From Pseudomonadota bacterium (GTDB lineage: Bacteria > Pseudomonadota > Gammaproteobacteria > Burkholderiales > Burkholderiaceae): a stretch of 37,733 bases of DNA. The position numbers and the translations under genes were made by a program. Below are positions 7,452-15,791 of the stretch, piece by piece. The stretch is from positions 1 through 37,733 of the forward strand of contig JAEZQX010000051.1 of the NCBI GenBank assembly GCA_023441105.1. Direction: 5' to 3'. Every line of letters starts with the position of its first letter. Position 1 is the first letter of the stretch. Under the pieces are notes generated by a model, which saw nothing but the letters and a program-made list of their open reading frames with translations, was not told where the DNA came from and did not search any database.

Positions 7452-8061
7452 CGCCGGCTGCCGCCGGGCGCCGGCGTCGCGGCCAGCCCGAGGCCTGGGG
7501 GCCATAGAGCTGCGCCACCTCCATGGGGCACGGGCCTCCGCCATCCTCGATCTCGACGCCGGTGTTCTCCAGCACCCGGGCAAGCATGGCGTAGGTGCCG
7601 ACGAGCACCAGGAGCTCCATCGTCTGCTCCATTCCCAGCGAATCGACGACCCGGTCCCGAAGCTCCGTCTCGGCCTGGGTCTGCCGGACGACCTGCTCGA
7701 CGAACCGGAGCACCAGGACCTCCGTCGCCGAGAAGCCGGCATCGGTGGCTGCTTCCGCGTCGACCGCGGTGGCGTCCATGCGAGCCGCATCGAGCCCGAC
7801 CGCCGCGCCGATCTTGCGGTGCTGATGAACCTCGTAGGCGGAACCGCACAGATGGCCGACGCGCAGGATGGCCAGCTCGCGCAGCTTCGGCGGCAGGCTG
7901 CTCTCGTGCAGCAGGGCGCGCGTGAGCTCCAACACGCCTGGAAGCGTGGAGGGCGCATGCGAAAGCATGCGGTACATGTTGCGCTGCGGGCGTGCGGCCA
8001 GCAGCAACTTCGCATCCGACGACAGACTGTGGTGATTCGGGTATTGAAGCTTCGATGTCAT
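7366..8061 (-). CDS. Carboxymuconolactone decarboxylase (CMD/AhpD-like) family protein
   Basis: A 231-residue all-helical protein. Residues about 40-110 form a CMD domain with the typical LPPKLRELAILRVGHLCGSA, then YEVHQHRKIGAAVGL (C72, E77, H81). There is one Cys rather than the CxxC of AhpD peroxidases, so it resembles the decarboxylase-like branch of unknown substrate. The start has a GGGAGAAGG ribosome site. The last 45 residues or so are Arg/Pro/Ala-rich and run antisense to the end of the GntR gene, so they look like read-through rather than a folded part. It is divergently transcribed from the LysR gene at 8152, which probably controls it. Confidence 0.82.
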   Translation of the reverse strand: MTSKLQYPNHHSLSSDAKLLLAARPQRNMYRMLSHAPSTLPGVLELTRALLHESSLPPKLRELAILRVGHLCGSAYEVHQHRKIGAAVGLDAARMDATAVDAEAATDAGFSATEVLVLRFVEQVVRQTQAETELRDRVVDSLGMEQTMELLVLVGTYAMLARVLENTGVEIEDGGGPCPMEVAQLYGPQASGWPRRRRPAAAGATTPGFLPAPSPQSTRSRRSAAARSGAF

Positions 8062-8075
8062 TTGAGCCTTCTCCC

Positions 8076-8094
8076 GTTATTATGAAAGCGTAAC
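8076..8094. promoter_or_regulatory. Candidate LysR-type binding box (T-N11-A)
   Basis: GTTA (8076-8079) and TAAC (8091-8094) are inverted arms separated by exactly 11 bases, the T-N11-A spacing recognised by LysR-type regulators. The site lies in the 90-base region between the divergent CMD-like gene and the lysR gene at 8152, where an autoregulatory site is expected. Confidence 0.55.
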
Positions 8095-8151
8095 AATGCA
8101 TCGCCGGGTTCGTACACTCCATTCTTTCAATCCACCGTTCACTTCTCCTTC

Positions 8152-9102
8152 ATGAAGCTATCTGCTCGCCTGTTGGAGGCGTTCCTGGCGTTGGAGGAAA
8201 CGCGGCGATTCGTCGTGGCGGCAAGCCGCTGCCATGTGTCGCCGTCAGCGTTCAGTCAGATGATCGGTCGCCTGGAGAAGGAAGTGGGCGCGCGATTGTT
8301 CGACCGGAGCGCGCGGCAGGTCCTGCTGACCGCCGAAGGAGAATTGTTCGCAGCCGGCGCGCGGAGAATCGCTGCGGAGATGGCGGCCTCCATCAGTCAG
8401 ATCCGCGACCGGACCGCGCTGCGCATGGGCAGTGTCACCCTTGCAGCGCCGGCGTCGCTGTCCTCCGCCTGGTTGCCGGAACTGCTGGGTCAATTCCGAG
8501 CGCAGCATCCAAACCTCGTCCTCAAGCTGCACGACGTCCTTCCCGACCGGTGCCTGGATTTCGTCCTGAATGGGCAGGCGGATTTCTGCGTCAACAGCCA
8601 GCCGGGGAACGAGCTCGAATTCGAATCGTCCCTGCTGTTCTACGAGCGGTACTACCTGATCTGCCGCAGCGACGATCCGCTTGCTTCCGAGCGCGAGGTG
8701 AGCCTCCGCCGGCTCAAGGGCCGCGACTACATCAAGACGTGCAGCGTCTGGCGCCAACTGCAGGGGCTGCTGACACGCGCAGGCGTGAGAGACACCGGTC
8801 TCCAGGTCGAACAGTTCGGGACGGTGGCCGGCCTGGTGCTGGGGGGATTCGGTATCGGCGTCGTGCCGCGGCTGGCCCTGCCGCTGTGCGTGCGGCCGGG
8901 TGTCATGGCGGTGCCGATCAAGGAACGTGCGGTGATCCGTCCGGTCTACCTGGTGAAGCGCCGCGACCGGAGCTTGTCGCTGGCCGCGCAGGCGCTTTGG
9001 GAATACCTGGCAAAGCGCAGCGATGAGTTTGCGGCGACAGCCGGGGAAGAACGGGGCGTGGTGCCGGGACCGGCCTATGCGAGGGCGGATCAGGGGAGAT
9101 AA
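8152..9102 (+). CDS. LysR family transcriptional regulator
   Basis: A 316-residue LysR-type regulator. The N-terminal winged helix-turn-helix (about residues 1-60) contains RRFVVAASRCHVSPSAFSQMIGRLEKEVGARLFDR, with the family's linker helix after it. The effector-binding domain runs from about residue 90 to 290 (GSVTLAAPASLSSAWLPELLGQF at its first strand, then VLNGQADFCVNSQPG and GLVLGGFGIGVVPRLALPL). The length is typical apart from a short disordered tail. Its position, divergent from the CMD-like gene with a T-N11-A dyad between them, suggests that it controls that gene and itself. The effector is unknown. Confidence 0.9.
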   Translation: MKLSARLLEAFLALEETRRFVVAASRCHVSPSAFSQMIGRLEKEVGARLFDRSARQVLLTAEGELFAAGARRIAAEMAASISQIRDRTALRMGSVTLAAPASLSSAWLPELLGQFRAQHPNLVLKLHDVLPDRCLDFVLNGQADFCVNSQPGNELEFESSLLFYERYYLICRSDDPLASEREVSLRRLKGRDYIKTCSVWRQLQGLLTRAGVRDTGLQVEQFGTVAGLVLGGFGIGVVPRLALPLCVRPGVMAVPIKERAVIRPVYLVKRRDRSLSLAAQALWEYLAKRSDEFAATAGEERGVVPGPAYARADQGR

Positions 9103-9109
9103 TGGTGCG

Positions 9110-9835
9110 CTAGCGCCGGCGGTGCCGGATCATGAACTTCGCGGCGAGGAAGTGCGTCTGGATCAATGACTCGGCCCAGGTGGCGTCGCGAGCGGTGAAT
9201 GCATCGATCAGATCTTCATAGCGCGCGATGCCATGTCGCCAGGCCAGCGGATCGAAGGCGAAGTGGGCGCGGTGGATCATCGGCAGGTAGGCCGTCTGCT
9301 CCAGCAGTTGCATCAGCCAGGTATTGCCCGAGGCGTTGAAGATGACCCGGTGAAACGCGTTGTTCACCCGCGCGGCCTCGGTCAGTCCATCGTCATCGCG
9401 CTGCTCGGCGACCTTGGCAAGTTGCCTGATCAATGCCCTCAGCTCTTCGATCTCGTCCTTGCTGATCCGAGCAGCAGCGAGCCGTGCCGCCATTCCGGCG
9501 AGTTCGCTGCGGACGTCGATCAAATCCGACAAGGCTTCCTCCGACCACTCCACCACCTTCGCGCCCTGGTTGGGGACGAAGGTGACGAACCCGTCCGCGG
9601 CCAGGCGGCGTAGCGCCTCGCGGATAGGCGTCCGGCTGACGCTGATCTCCGACGCCAGGATGTGCTCGACCAGGTGGCTGGAGGGCGGCAACGCACCCGC
9701 GAGGATCCGGGCGCGGATGTAGTCGTAGGCCTTGGCTGCCGATTTCGCGAGGCTCGTGCCGTTGCCCGCCGTGCTCTCCGGCGCGGCCGCCCCCGCGCCG
9801 TCACCTTCATCGGATGTCCTGCGTCGCTTCGCCAT
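9110..9835 (-). CDS. GntR family regulator with FCD domain (likely hyuAB/TRAP regulator)
   Basis: A 241-residue protein if started at the ATG at 9835, which has a G-rich ribosome site (GGGGGACT) before it. A longer in-frame start at 9940 would run through the operator region and is rejected. The winged helix lies at about residues 30-95 (ISVSRTPIREALRRLAADGFV) and the FCD domain at about 100-235. The FCD metal-ligand pattern is altered: Asn158 replaces the usual Asp in NNAFHR, and Tyr206 stands where a His is expected, while H162 and H228 remain. It diverges from hyuA. GTATAC palindromes, the usual core of FCD-GntR operators, occur twice in that gap and twice before the TRAP operon, so it probably controls both and itself. 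Confidence 0.87.
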   Translation of the reverse strand: MAKRRRTSDEGDGAGAAAPESTAGNGTSLAKSAAKAYDYIRARILAGALPPSSHLVEHILASEISVSRTPIREALRRLAADGFVTFVPNQGAKVVEWSEEALSDLIDVRSELAGMAARLAAARISKDEIEELRALIRQLAKVAEQRDDDGLTEAARVNNAFHRVIFNASGNTWLMQLLEQTAYLPMIHRAHFAFDPLAWRHGIARYEDLIDAFTARDATWAESLIQTHFLAAKFMIRHRRR

Positions 9836-9918
9836 GCTGAACAGTCCCCCTTTCGAATCCCGCCAGGCGGCGAGACGTCTCAGCCGGAACGCTAGCACGC
9901 ACCTTTGACAGCACCGGA

Positions 9919-9944
9919 ATTGTATACTATTGTCCGTCAAAGAC
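9919..9944. promoter_or_regulatory. Composite GntR-type operator A (GTATAC-N8-GTCAAAGAC)
   Basis: ATTGTATACTAT (9919-9930) is a near-perfect match to the FCD-GntR core. GTCAAAGAC (9936-9944) follows after 8 bases, and an inverted CTTTGAC lies upstream at 9903-9909. The same pair of elements recurs before the TRAP operon at 17355-17378. It lies between the divergent GntR gene and hyuA. Confidence 0.65.
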
Positions 9945-9970
9945 GCCTGCGCAGGGCCTTTGCTGGCGAT

Positions 9971-9982
9971 GTTGTATACCGG
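9971..9982. promoter_or_regulatory. GntR-type operator B next to the hyuA ribosome site
   Basis: GTTGTATACCGG contains a second GTATAC palindrome (9974-9979), immediately before GGGAGAAGGG and the hyuA ATG at 9991. Binding here would block transcription or translation start of hyuA. The 52-base spacing from operator A (core to core) is about five helical turns. Confidence 0.55.
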
Positions 9983-9990
9983 GAGAAGGG

Positions 9991-12090
9991 ATGAGTTATC
10001 GAGTTGGTGTAGACATCGGAGGCACGTTCACGGACTTCGTGCTGATCGACGACGACCAGAGGACGATCGCAGTCCACAAGCGCCTGACGACGCCGTCGGA
10101 TCCTTCCGTCGCAGTGCTGGAGGGGATCGACCAGTTGCTGCTGGAGTCCGGCGTCAAGATCGCTGCCCTAGACGGCATCATCCACGGTTCGACCCTGGTC
10201 ACCAACGCAGTCATCGAACGCAAGGGCGCGCCGATCGGCATGCTGGTAACCCAGGGCTTCAAGGACGTCCTGGATGTCGCCAGGGAGCAGCGCTACGACC
10301 TGTACCAGCTCGACATCCGTTATCCGCAGCCGATGGTCTCGCGGGCCAACCGTTTCGAGATCCCGGAGCGGATCCGGCATGACGGATCCGTGGAAACCGC
10401 GCTCGACGAGAAGTCGGTCCGTCGCGCCGTGGATGTCCTCGTCAACGAGCACAAGATCGAGGCGCTGGCGATCTGCTTCCTGCAGTCGTTCGTGAATGCC
10501 GCGCACGAGGACAAGGCGCGGCAGATCGTCGCACAGGCCTACCCCGGGCTCTACATCTCGACGTCTGCCGACGTGCTGCCGTACGCGCGCGAATACGAAC
10601 GCTGGACGACCACCGCGATCAATTGCTTCACCCAGCCGATGGTGGATCGCTACCTCAGCAACCTGGAGGCGGGTGTCGCCAGGCGCGGCTTCAAGGGCTC
10701 GCTGCTGATCATGACGTCCAGCGGCGGCACGGTGACGCCGGCCACGGCCCGGCGCTATCCGGTCAGGATGCTCGAGTCGGGTCCTGCTGCCGGCGTGCTG
10801 ATGTCCGCCCATCACGGCCGGACGCTGCAGATCCAGAACATCCTGTCCTTCGACATGGGTGGCACCACCGCCAAGGGCGCGATCATCCGCAACGGCGAGC
10901 CGGAGCGGTCCTACGAGATCGAAGTGGCGCGGGTCCATGAGTTCCGCGCCGGCAGCGGCCTTCCGGTCAGGGTTCCGGTGGTCGACATGATCGAGATCGG
11001 CGCGGGCGGCGGCAGCATCGCCGAGATCGACGAGCGCGGCCTGATCCGTGTCGGCCCCCGCAGTGCCGGCGCCGCGCCCGGCCCCGCCTGCTACGGCCGC
11101 GGCGGCGAGAAGCCCACCTTGACCGATGCGACGCTGGTGCTTGGCTACTACGATCCGGCGTTCTTCCTGGGCGGCAAGATGTCGCTCGATACCGACGCCG
11201 CCGCCAATGCGATCCGCAAGACCATTGCCGAGCCACTGGGGCTCGACGTGGCCCGGGCGGCCTGGGGCATCCACGAGATCATCAACGAGGACGTGGCCCG
11301 CGCCTTCAGGGTGCATGCCAGCGAGATCGGCTTCGACTACCGCTCGGGCACGATGATCGGGTTCGGCGGCTCGGGTCCCGCCCACGCCTTGCGCATCGCC
11401 CGGAAGCTGCGCATTCCGCGCGTCGTGCTGCCGGTCGCCTCCGGGGTGATGTCGGCGCTCGGGATGCTGGTCAGCCCGCTGTCGTTCCAGCTGGCGCGCA
11501 GCCATCTCGCGCTGCTGACCGACATCGGCAGCGAGGAGTTCCGCCGCGGTTTCGAGAAGCTCGAGAAGGAGGCTTCCTCCTTCCTGCTCGATGCCGGTGT
11601 CGCGCGCGACGACATCCGCGTGGTGCGGCGACTCGACTTGCGTTACTACGGGCAGGGCTACGAGATCGAGGTGACGCTGCCTTCGACGGGGACGCTCGAG
11701 CAGGTGTTCCAGGAGCTGCCGAAGCGCTTTGCCGAGCAGTATTCGGCGATCTTCTCGCTCAGCTATCTCAACGAGCCGGTCGAGATCGTCAACTGGAAGG
11801 TGGAGGTCTGGGGACCGAACCCGAAGACGGAGAACTACCGGCTTACCGGTATCGCCGACTCGGGCAATGCCCGGAAAGGCTCGCGGCGAGCCTATTTCCC
11901 CGAGGCGGGTGGCTATGTGGACTGTCCCGTCTACGACCGCTATTCGCTCGCGGCCGGCGCGCCGATCACCGGGCCGGCGATTATCGAGGAGCGCGAATCC
12001 ACCTGCGTGGTCGGCGTGGGCGATGTCGTGTCGCTCGACGAACGCGGCAACCTGTTCGCTCGCATCAACATGGACGAAGCCAAAGCATGA
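9991..12090 (+). CDS. hyuA: Hydantoinase/oxoprolinase subunit A (HyuA)
   Basis: A 699-residue ATP-binding subunit of the HyuA family, which includes ATP-dependent N-methylhydantoinases, 5-oxoprolinase halves and the acetone/acetophenone carboxylase family. The actin-like ATPase motifs are clear: VGVDIGGTFTDFVLID at residues 5-20, SFDMGGTTAKGAI in the middle, and IEIGAGGGSIAEID. Family blocks RVGPRSAGAAPGPACYGRGG and GFGGSGPAHALRIARKLRIP are present. The length matches standalone HyuA. It begins after operator B and overlaps hyuB by 4 bases (ATGA), so the two subunits are co-translated. The substrate is a cyclic amide, lactam or ketone-like compound; the sequence alone does not decide. Confidence 0.93.
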   Translation: MSYRVGVDIGGTFTDFVLIDDDQRTIAVHKRLTTPSDPSVAVLEGIDQLLLESGVKIAALDGIIHGSTLVTNAVIERKGAPIGMLVTQGFKDVLDVAREQRYDLYQLDIRYPQPMVSRANRFEIPERIRHDGSVETALDEKSVRRAVDVLVNEHKIEALAICFLQSFVNAAHEDKARQIVAQAYPGLYISTSADVLPYAREYERWTTTAINCFTQPMVDRYLSNLEAGVARRGFKGSLLIMTSSGGTVTPATARRYPVRMLESGPAAGVLMSAHHGRTLQIQNILSFDMGGTTAKGAIIRNGEPERSYEIEVARVHEFRAGSGLPVRVPVVDMIEIGAGGGSIAEIDERGLIRVGPRSAGAAPGPACYGRGGEKPTLTDATLVLGYYDPAFFLGGKMSLDTDAAANAIRKTIAEPLGLDVARAAWGIHEIINEDVARAFRVHASEIGFDYRSGTMIGFGGSGPAHALRIARKLRIPRVVLPVASGVMSALGMLVSPLSFQLARSHLALLTDIGSEEFRRGFEKLEKEASSFLLDAGVARDDIRVVRRLDLRYYGQGYEIEVTLPSTGTLEQVFQELPKRFAEQYSAIFSLSYLNEPVEIVNWKVEVWGPNPKTENYRLTGIADSGNARKGSRRAYFPEAGGYVDCPVYDRYSLAAGAPITGPAIIEERESTCVVGVGDVVSLDERGNLFARINMDEAKA

Positions 12091-13757
12091 ATGCCAACTC
12101 ACCCGTTTCAGCGCCAGCCCGCCAGCAGGGCGGCTTCGACGCCGTCAGCCTCGGAATCATGTGGGACCGCCTGGTGTCCATCGCGAACGAGGTCGTCGAG
12201 GTGCTGGTCAGGACCTCCTTCTCCACCATCGTGCGGGAGAACTACGACCTGGCCTGCATGCTGTTCGACGCCGACGGCAGGATCCTCGCGCAGGGAACCT
12301 TCAGCCAGCCGGTGTTCATCGGCACCGGGCCGCAGACGATGCGCAAGATCCTCGAGAAGTTCCCGCCGGAAACGCTGCGGCCCGGCGACGTGCTGTTCAC
12401 CAACGACGCCTGGATCGGCACCGGTCACCTGTGGGACGTCAACGTGGTCAAGCCCGTGTTCCGGGGCGACAGCATCGTCGGCTACACCTTGAGCATCAGC
12501 CACCTGCCGGATATCGGCGGCCGCGGCATGTCGGCCGAGAACGCCGACATCTACGAGGAAGGCCTGCAGATCCCGATCTGCAAGCTCTTTCGCGAGGGTG
12601 TGCGCAACGAGGAGCTCATCGACCTGATCCGCCAGAACGTGCGCGTCAGCGAGCAGGTGCTCGGAGACCTGATGGCCAACGTCGCCTGCACCGATGTCGG
12701 CGCCCGGCTGTTGCTCGAGTTCATGCAGGAATACGGGCTCGATGACCTGCGGCCGCTTGCCCAGGCCATCCTCGGGCAGTCGGAGCAGGCGATGCGGGCG
12801 CAGATCGCCGCCATCCCCGACGGGATCTATTCCAACCGCATCCAGGTGGAGGCGTTCGGCGCACCCGTCACGCTCGCGGCCAAGGTCACCATCGCCGGCG
12901 ACCGGCTGCTGATCGACTATGCCGGGACCAGCGGGCAGATTCGCGCCGGCGTGAACGTGCCGCTGTGCTACACGCGGGCCATGAGCTGCTACGCGGTCAA
13001 GTGCCTCACGATTCCGAACATCCCGAACAACGAGGGGTCGGTCACGCCGGTGGAGCTGATCGCTCCGGAGGGCTGCATCCTCAATGCCCAGTATCCCGCC
13101 GCGACCGGCGCCCGCTTGCTGGTGGGCCATTTCGTGGCGCCGCTCATCTTCGGTGCCTTCGCCGAGGCGCTGCCCGATCGCATCCAGGCGGATCCCGGCA
13201 TGCTCAACGGGATGAACGTCGTCGGTCGCCGCAATGACGACCGCTCGTTCTCCACGCTGTTCTTCTCGTCCGGTGCGCTCGGCGGCATGAAGGGGCTGGA
13301 CGGCCAGTCGGCCGCCGCCGCGCCGGCGAACATGAAGACCATGCCGGCGGAGATCTGGGAAGGCCTGACGCACCTGACGCTCGTCGAGCGTCGCCTGCGT
13401 CCCGATTCCGGCGGTCCCGGCGAGTATCGCGGCGGGCTGGGCCAGACGCTGGTCCTGCGCAACGACACCGCCTCGCCTGCCTATATCGCCTTGCTAGGCT
13501 CGCGCACCGAATTTCCCGCCAAGGGCTATGCCGGTGGCGGCGATGCCGCTCCGCGCCGCTTCATCCTCAACGGCAAGACGGTGCATCCCAAGGGCCGCTA
13601 TGTGCTGCAGCCGGGCGAGAAGATCGTCATCGAGGATTCGGGCGGCGGCGGCTACGGCGACCCGCGCAGGCGCCCCCGCGAGAAGGTCCTGGCGGACGTG
13701 GAGGCCGGATTCGTGTCGCTTAAGGCCGCCGGGGATCGGTACGGCCTGGTCAGCTGA
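12087..13757 (+). CDS. hyuB: Hydantoinase/oxoprolinase subunit B (HyuB)
   Basis: A 556-residue partner subunit of HyuA. Characteristic blocks are WDRLVSIANEVVEVLVRTSF, then VRENYDLACMLFDADGRILAQ, GDVLFTNDAWIGTGHLWDV, SISHLPDIGG, the C-terminal GGPGEYRGGLGQT and EDSGGGGYGDPRRRP, and the family's closing VEAGFVSLKAA. HyuA and HyuB together couple ATP hydrolysis to opening of a ring amide, or to carboxylation in related enzymes. The gene overlaps hyuA by 4 bases and ends 30 bases from the convergent rraA-like gene, with no obvious terminator between. The length is normal and no damage is visible. Confidence 0.93.
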   Translation: MNANSPVSAPARQQGGFDAVSLGIMWDRLVSIANEVVEVLVRTSFSTIVRENYDLACMLFDADGRILAQGTFSQPVFIGTGPQTMRKILEKFPPETLRPGDVLFTNDAWIGTGHLWDVNVVKPVFRGDSIVGYTLSISHLPDIGGRGMSAENADIYEEGLQIPICKLFREGVRNEELIDLIRQNVRVSEQVLGDLMANVACTDVGARLLLEFMQEYGLDDLRPLAQAILGQSEQAMRAQIAAIPDGIYSNRIQVEAFGAPVTLAAKVTIAGDRLLIDYAGTSGQIRAGVNVPLCYTRAMSCYAVKCLTIPNIPNNEGSVTPVELIAPEGCILNAQYPAATGARLLVGHFVAPLIFGAFAEALPDRIQADPGMLNGMNVVGRRNDDRSFSTLFFSSGALGGMKGLDGQSAAAAPANMKTMPAEIWEGLTHLTLVERRLRPDSGGPGEYRGGLGQTLVLRNDTASPAYIALLGSRTEFPAKGYAGGGDAAPRRFILNGKTVHPKGRYVLQPGEKIVIEDSGGGGYGDPRRRPREKVLADVEAGFVSLKAAGDRYGLVS

Positions 13758-13787
13758 AGCGGCAGTTCCCGACGATCTTCCCGAGGC

Positions 13788-14471
13788 TCAATCGAGGTCG
13801 CGCACCGGCACGGCCTCGATGAGCTGGACGAGCCAGGCCGGTATCTCGCCCTTGGCGTTGCTGTCGGCCATCGACGCTTCACGCGCCTGCACCGCCCGGC
13901 CTTTCTCGATCGCCTCCTGGATCCTGGCGGCGGGGATGGCAACCACCCCATCGCGATCCCCCACCAGCGCATCCCCGGGCAGGATCGGAAGCTCTCCCAG
14001 CGTCACCGCGACGCCGATCTCGCCGGGTCCGGTCTTGAAGGGGCCGTTGGGCGTGATGCCGGCGCCATACACCGGCAAGCCGATCTCATCGAGCTCGTCG
14101 AGATCGCGCACCAGGCCGTCAGTGATGACGGCCACCGCGCCGCGCGCCTTCGCCATGTGGACGTAGTTGCCGCCCACCACGGCCGCCTCGACATTGCCAC
14201 CGGTGGCGATGACGACGACGTCTCCTGGCTGGATCGATGACAGCGCCACCAGCGCCGCCAGGTTGTCTCCGCCGCGGCACCGGATGGTCAGGGCGGACCC
14301 GACGAACGCATCACCACCTGCCAGCGCCTGGACCTTGGGACCCAGTCCCCGCCGCCGGCCCATGCCGTCGCCGAGCATGCTGCTGGGGATGGCCGCGAGC
14401 TGGCGGAGATGTTCAGGGTCGACGCGCGCGAACGCGCTGCGCCGGTTGATGACCAGATCGGGTGAGCTCAC
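13788..14471 (-). CDS. RraA-like aldolase (HMG/CHA aldolase family)
   Basis: A 227-residue protein of the RraA/4-hydroxy-4-methyl-2-oxoglutarate aldolase family. The active-site region is intact: VITDGLVRDLDEL with D118, R122 and D123, the pyruvate-enolate and metal-binding residues of the aldolases. It is preceded by GGNVEAAVVGGNYVHMAKARGA and followed by LPILPGDALVGDRDGVVAIP. Enzymes of this group split 2-oxo-4-hydroxy di- or tricarboxylates to pyruvate or oxaloacetate, often at the end of aromatic ring-cleavage routes. It is the last gene of the minus-strand TRAP operon, 39 bases after dctM, so it probably acts on the imported compound or a product of it. Confidence 0.88.
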   Translation of the reverse strand: MSSPDLVINRRSAFARVDPEHLRQLAAIPSSMLGDGMGRRRGLGPKVQALAGGDAFVGSALTIRCRGGDNLAALVALSSIQPGDVVVIATGGNVEAAVVGGNYVHMAKARGAVAVITDGLVRDLDELDEIGLPVYGAGITPNGPFKTGPGEIGVAVTLGELPILPGDALVGDRDGVVAIPAARIQEAIEKGRAVQAREASMADSNAKGEIPAWLVQLIEAVPVRDLD

Positions 14472-14490
14472 CTGCGCAGTCTCCAGTGTT

Positions 14491-14524
14491 GTCAGAAGCC
14501 GAGTGTGTCGTCAGAAGCCGAGTG
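14491..14524. repeat. 15-bp direct repeat at the dctM 3' end
   Basis: GTCAGAAGCCGAGTG occurs at 14491-14505 and 14510-14524, 19 bases apart. The second copy contains the dctM stop and last codons; the first lies in the dctM-rraA gap. It is a local duplication. Confidence 0.75.
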
Positions 14525-15791
14525 CCCGCGGCAGCCAGAGGATCAGCGCCGGGAAGAAGATGATGACCACGACGATGCCCTGCTGCAGCACGATGAACGG
14601 CAGCAGTTCCTTCGACAGGTCCCAAAGGCTGATCCGATTGATGCCGCACATCACGAACAGCAGGGTACCCACCGGCGGCGTCAGCATGCCGACGATGAGC
14701 GTGAGGATGAACACCATGGCGAACTGCAGCGGATCGACGCCAAAGGTCAGGGCGAGTGGCGCCAGGATCGGCACGAACATCACATAGGCCGACGCCGGCT
14801 CGATGAACATCCCGACCACCATCATGATCACCATGATGATCAGCAGGAACATGGTCTTGTCGGTGGTGAGGCTCGAGATCAGCTCGTTCAGCTTGACCGG
14901 CAGCATGTCGACCGTGAACAGGAAGGTCACCGTCGACGCGAAGGCGATGAGGGCGCCGACCACGGCGGTGGTCACCACCGCCCGGAGGAGGGCGCGAGGC
15001 AGCATCGAAAGCTTCAGCTCGCGCGTCACGAACATGCCGGCGAGGAACGCGTAGAGCACCGCGATGGCGCCGCCTTCGGTAGGCGTGAAGGCGCCGCCCA
15101 TGATGCCGCCGATCACTACCACCGGCATCAGCAGCACGATGAGGGAGCGGGAAACTTCGCGCCAGACGCGGGCCAGGCTGAACGATTCTCCCGTGACGGG
15201 ATAGCCGCGGCGTTTGGCGACGACCGAGATGATGACCATCATCCCGATGGCGATCAACAGGCCCGGCATGACGCCGGCGGCGAAAAGCGCCGGGATGGTG
15301 ACCGCACCGCTCGCCAGCGTCGCATAGATGATCATCGGCGTGCTGGGCGGGAGAATGGGGCCCAGGTTCGCCGCCCCGGCGATCACGGCGCTCGAGAAAG
15401 GCACCGAATAGGTCTTGCTCATCGACCGGTTCAGAGCCGAGCTCAGCGCCGCAGCGTCTGCCACCGCGGTGCCGGACACGCAGGCGAGACCCGCGCCGGC
15501 CAGCACCGAGGTATGCGCGAGCCCGCCCCTCACATGTCCGACAATCGAGTTCGCCACGGCGACCAGCTGCCTGATGATGCCGCCGCTCACCATCAGGTCG
15601 CCGGCGAGCATGAAGAACGGAATCGCCATCAGCGGGAACGAGTCGACCGAGAAGAACATCTTCTCGGCCAGCATGTTCAGCGGGAGGTCCGCGATCATCA
15701 ATCCGACCAGCGCCGCCAGTCCCAGGGCGAATGCGATCGGGACGCCCAATATGGCGAAACCGACGAAGGCAAGGCCAACCAGGGCGCTCAT
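14511..15791 (-). CDS. dctM: TRAP transporter large permease DctM
   Basis: A 426-residue polytopic membrane protein, the channel subunit of a second TRAP transporter. Markers are GVPIAFALGLAALVGLMIADL near the start, VLAGAGLACVSGTAVADAAALS, then NLGPILPPSTPMIIYA, and LTLIVGMLTPPVGTLLFVMCG near the end. The true start is the ATG at 15791, which shares its A with the dctQ stop (TGATG). The same frame stays open further upstream antisense-like into dctQ, but that extension is not protein-like. It is only distantly similar to the DctM at 4267, so the two TRAP systems are not a recent duplication. Confidence 0.93.
   Translation of the reverse strand: MSALVGLAFVGFAILGVPIAFALGLAALVGLMIADLPLNMLAEKMFFSVDSFPLMAIPFFMLAGDLMVSGGIIRQLVAVANSIVGHVRGGLAHTSVLAGAGLACVSGTAVADAAALSSALNRSMSKTYSVPFSSAVIAGAANLGPILPPSTPMIIYATLASGAVTIPALFAAGVMPGLLIAIGMMVIISVVAKRRGYPVTGESFSLARVWREVSRSLIVLLMPVVVIGGIMGGAFTPTEGGAIAVLYAFLAGMFVTRELKLSMLPRALLRAVVTTAVVGALIAFASTVTFLFTVDMLPVKLNELISSLTTDKTMFLLIIMVIMMVVGMFIEPASAYVMFVPILAPLALTFGVDPLQFAMVFILTLIVGMLTPPVGTLLFVMCGINRISLWDLSKELLPFIVLQQGIVVVIIFFPALILWLPRALGF

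Noticed and set aside
9905..9928. TTGACA and TATACT as a sigma-70 promoter for hyuA
   Set aside because: Each hexamer is good, but the spacer is only 12 bases, so they cannot act as one standard promoter; the second overlaps the GTATAC operator.
9836..9940. Longer N-terminus of the GntR regulator at 9110
   Set aside because: It would place operator A inside the coding region, adds a Cys/Arg-rich stretch absent from the family, and the ATG at 9835 has a good ribosome site.
10168..12102. 644-codon open frame on the minus strand opposite hyuA
   Set aside because: Composition is Arg/His/Asp/Gly-rich with no family motif; it is the shadow frame of a high-GC gene whose plus-strand product is fully conserved.
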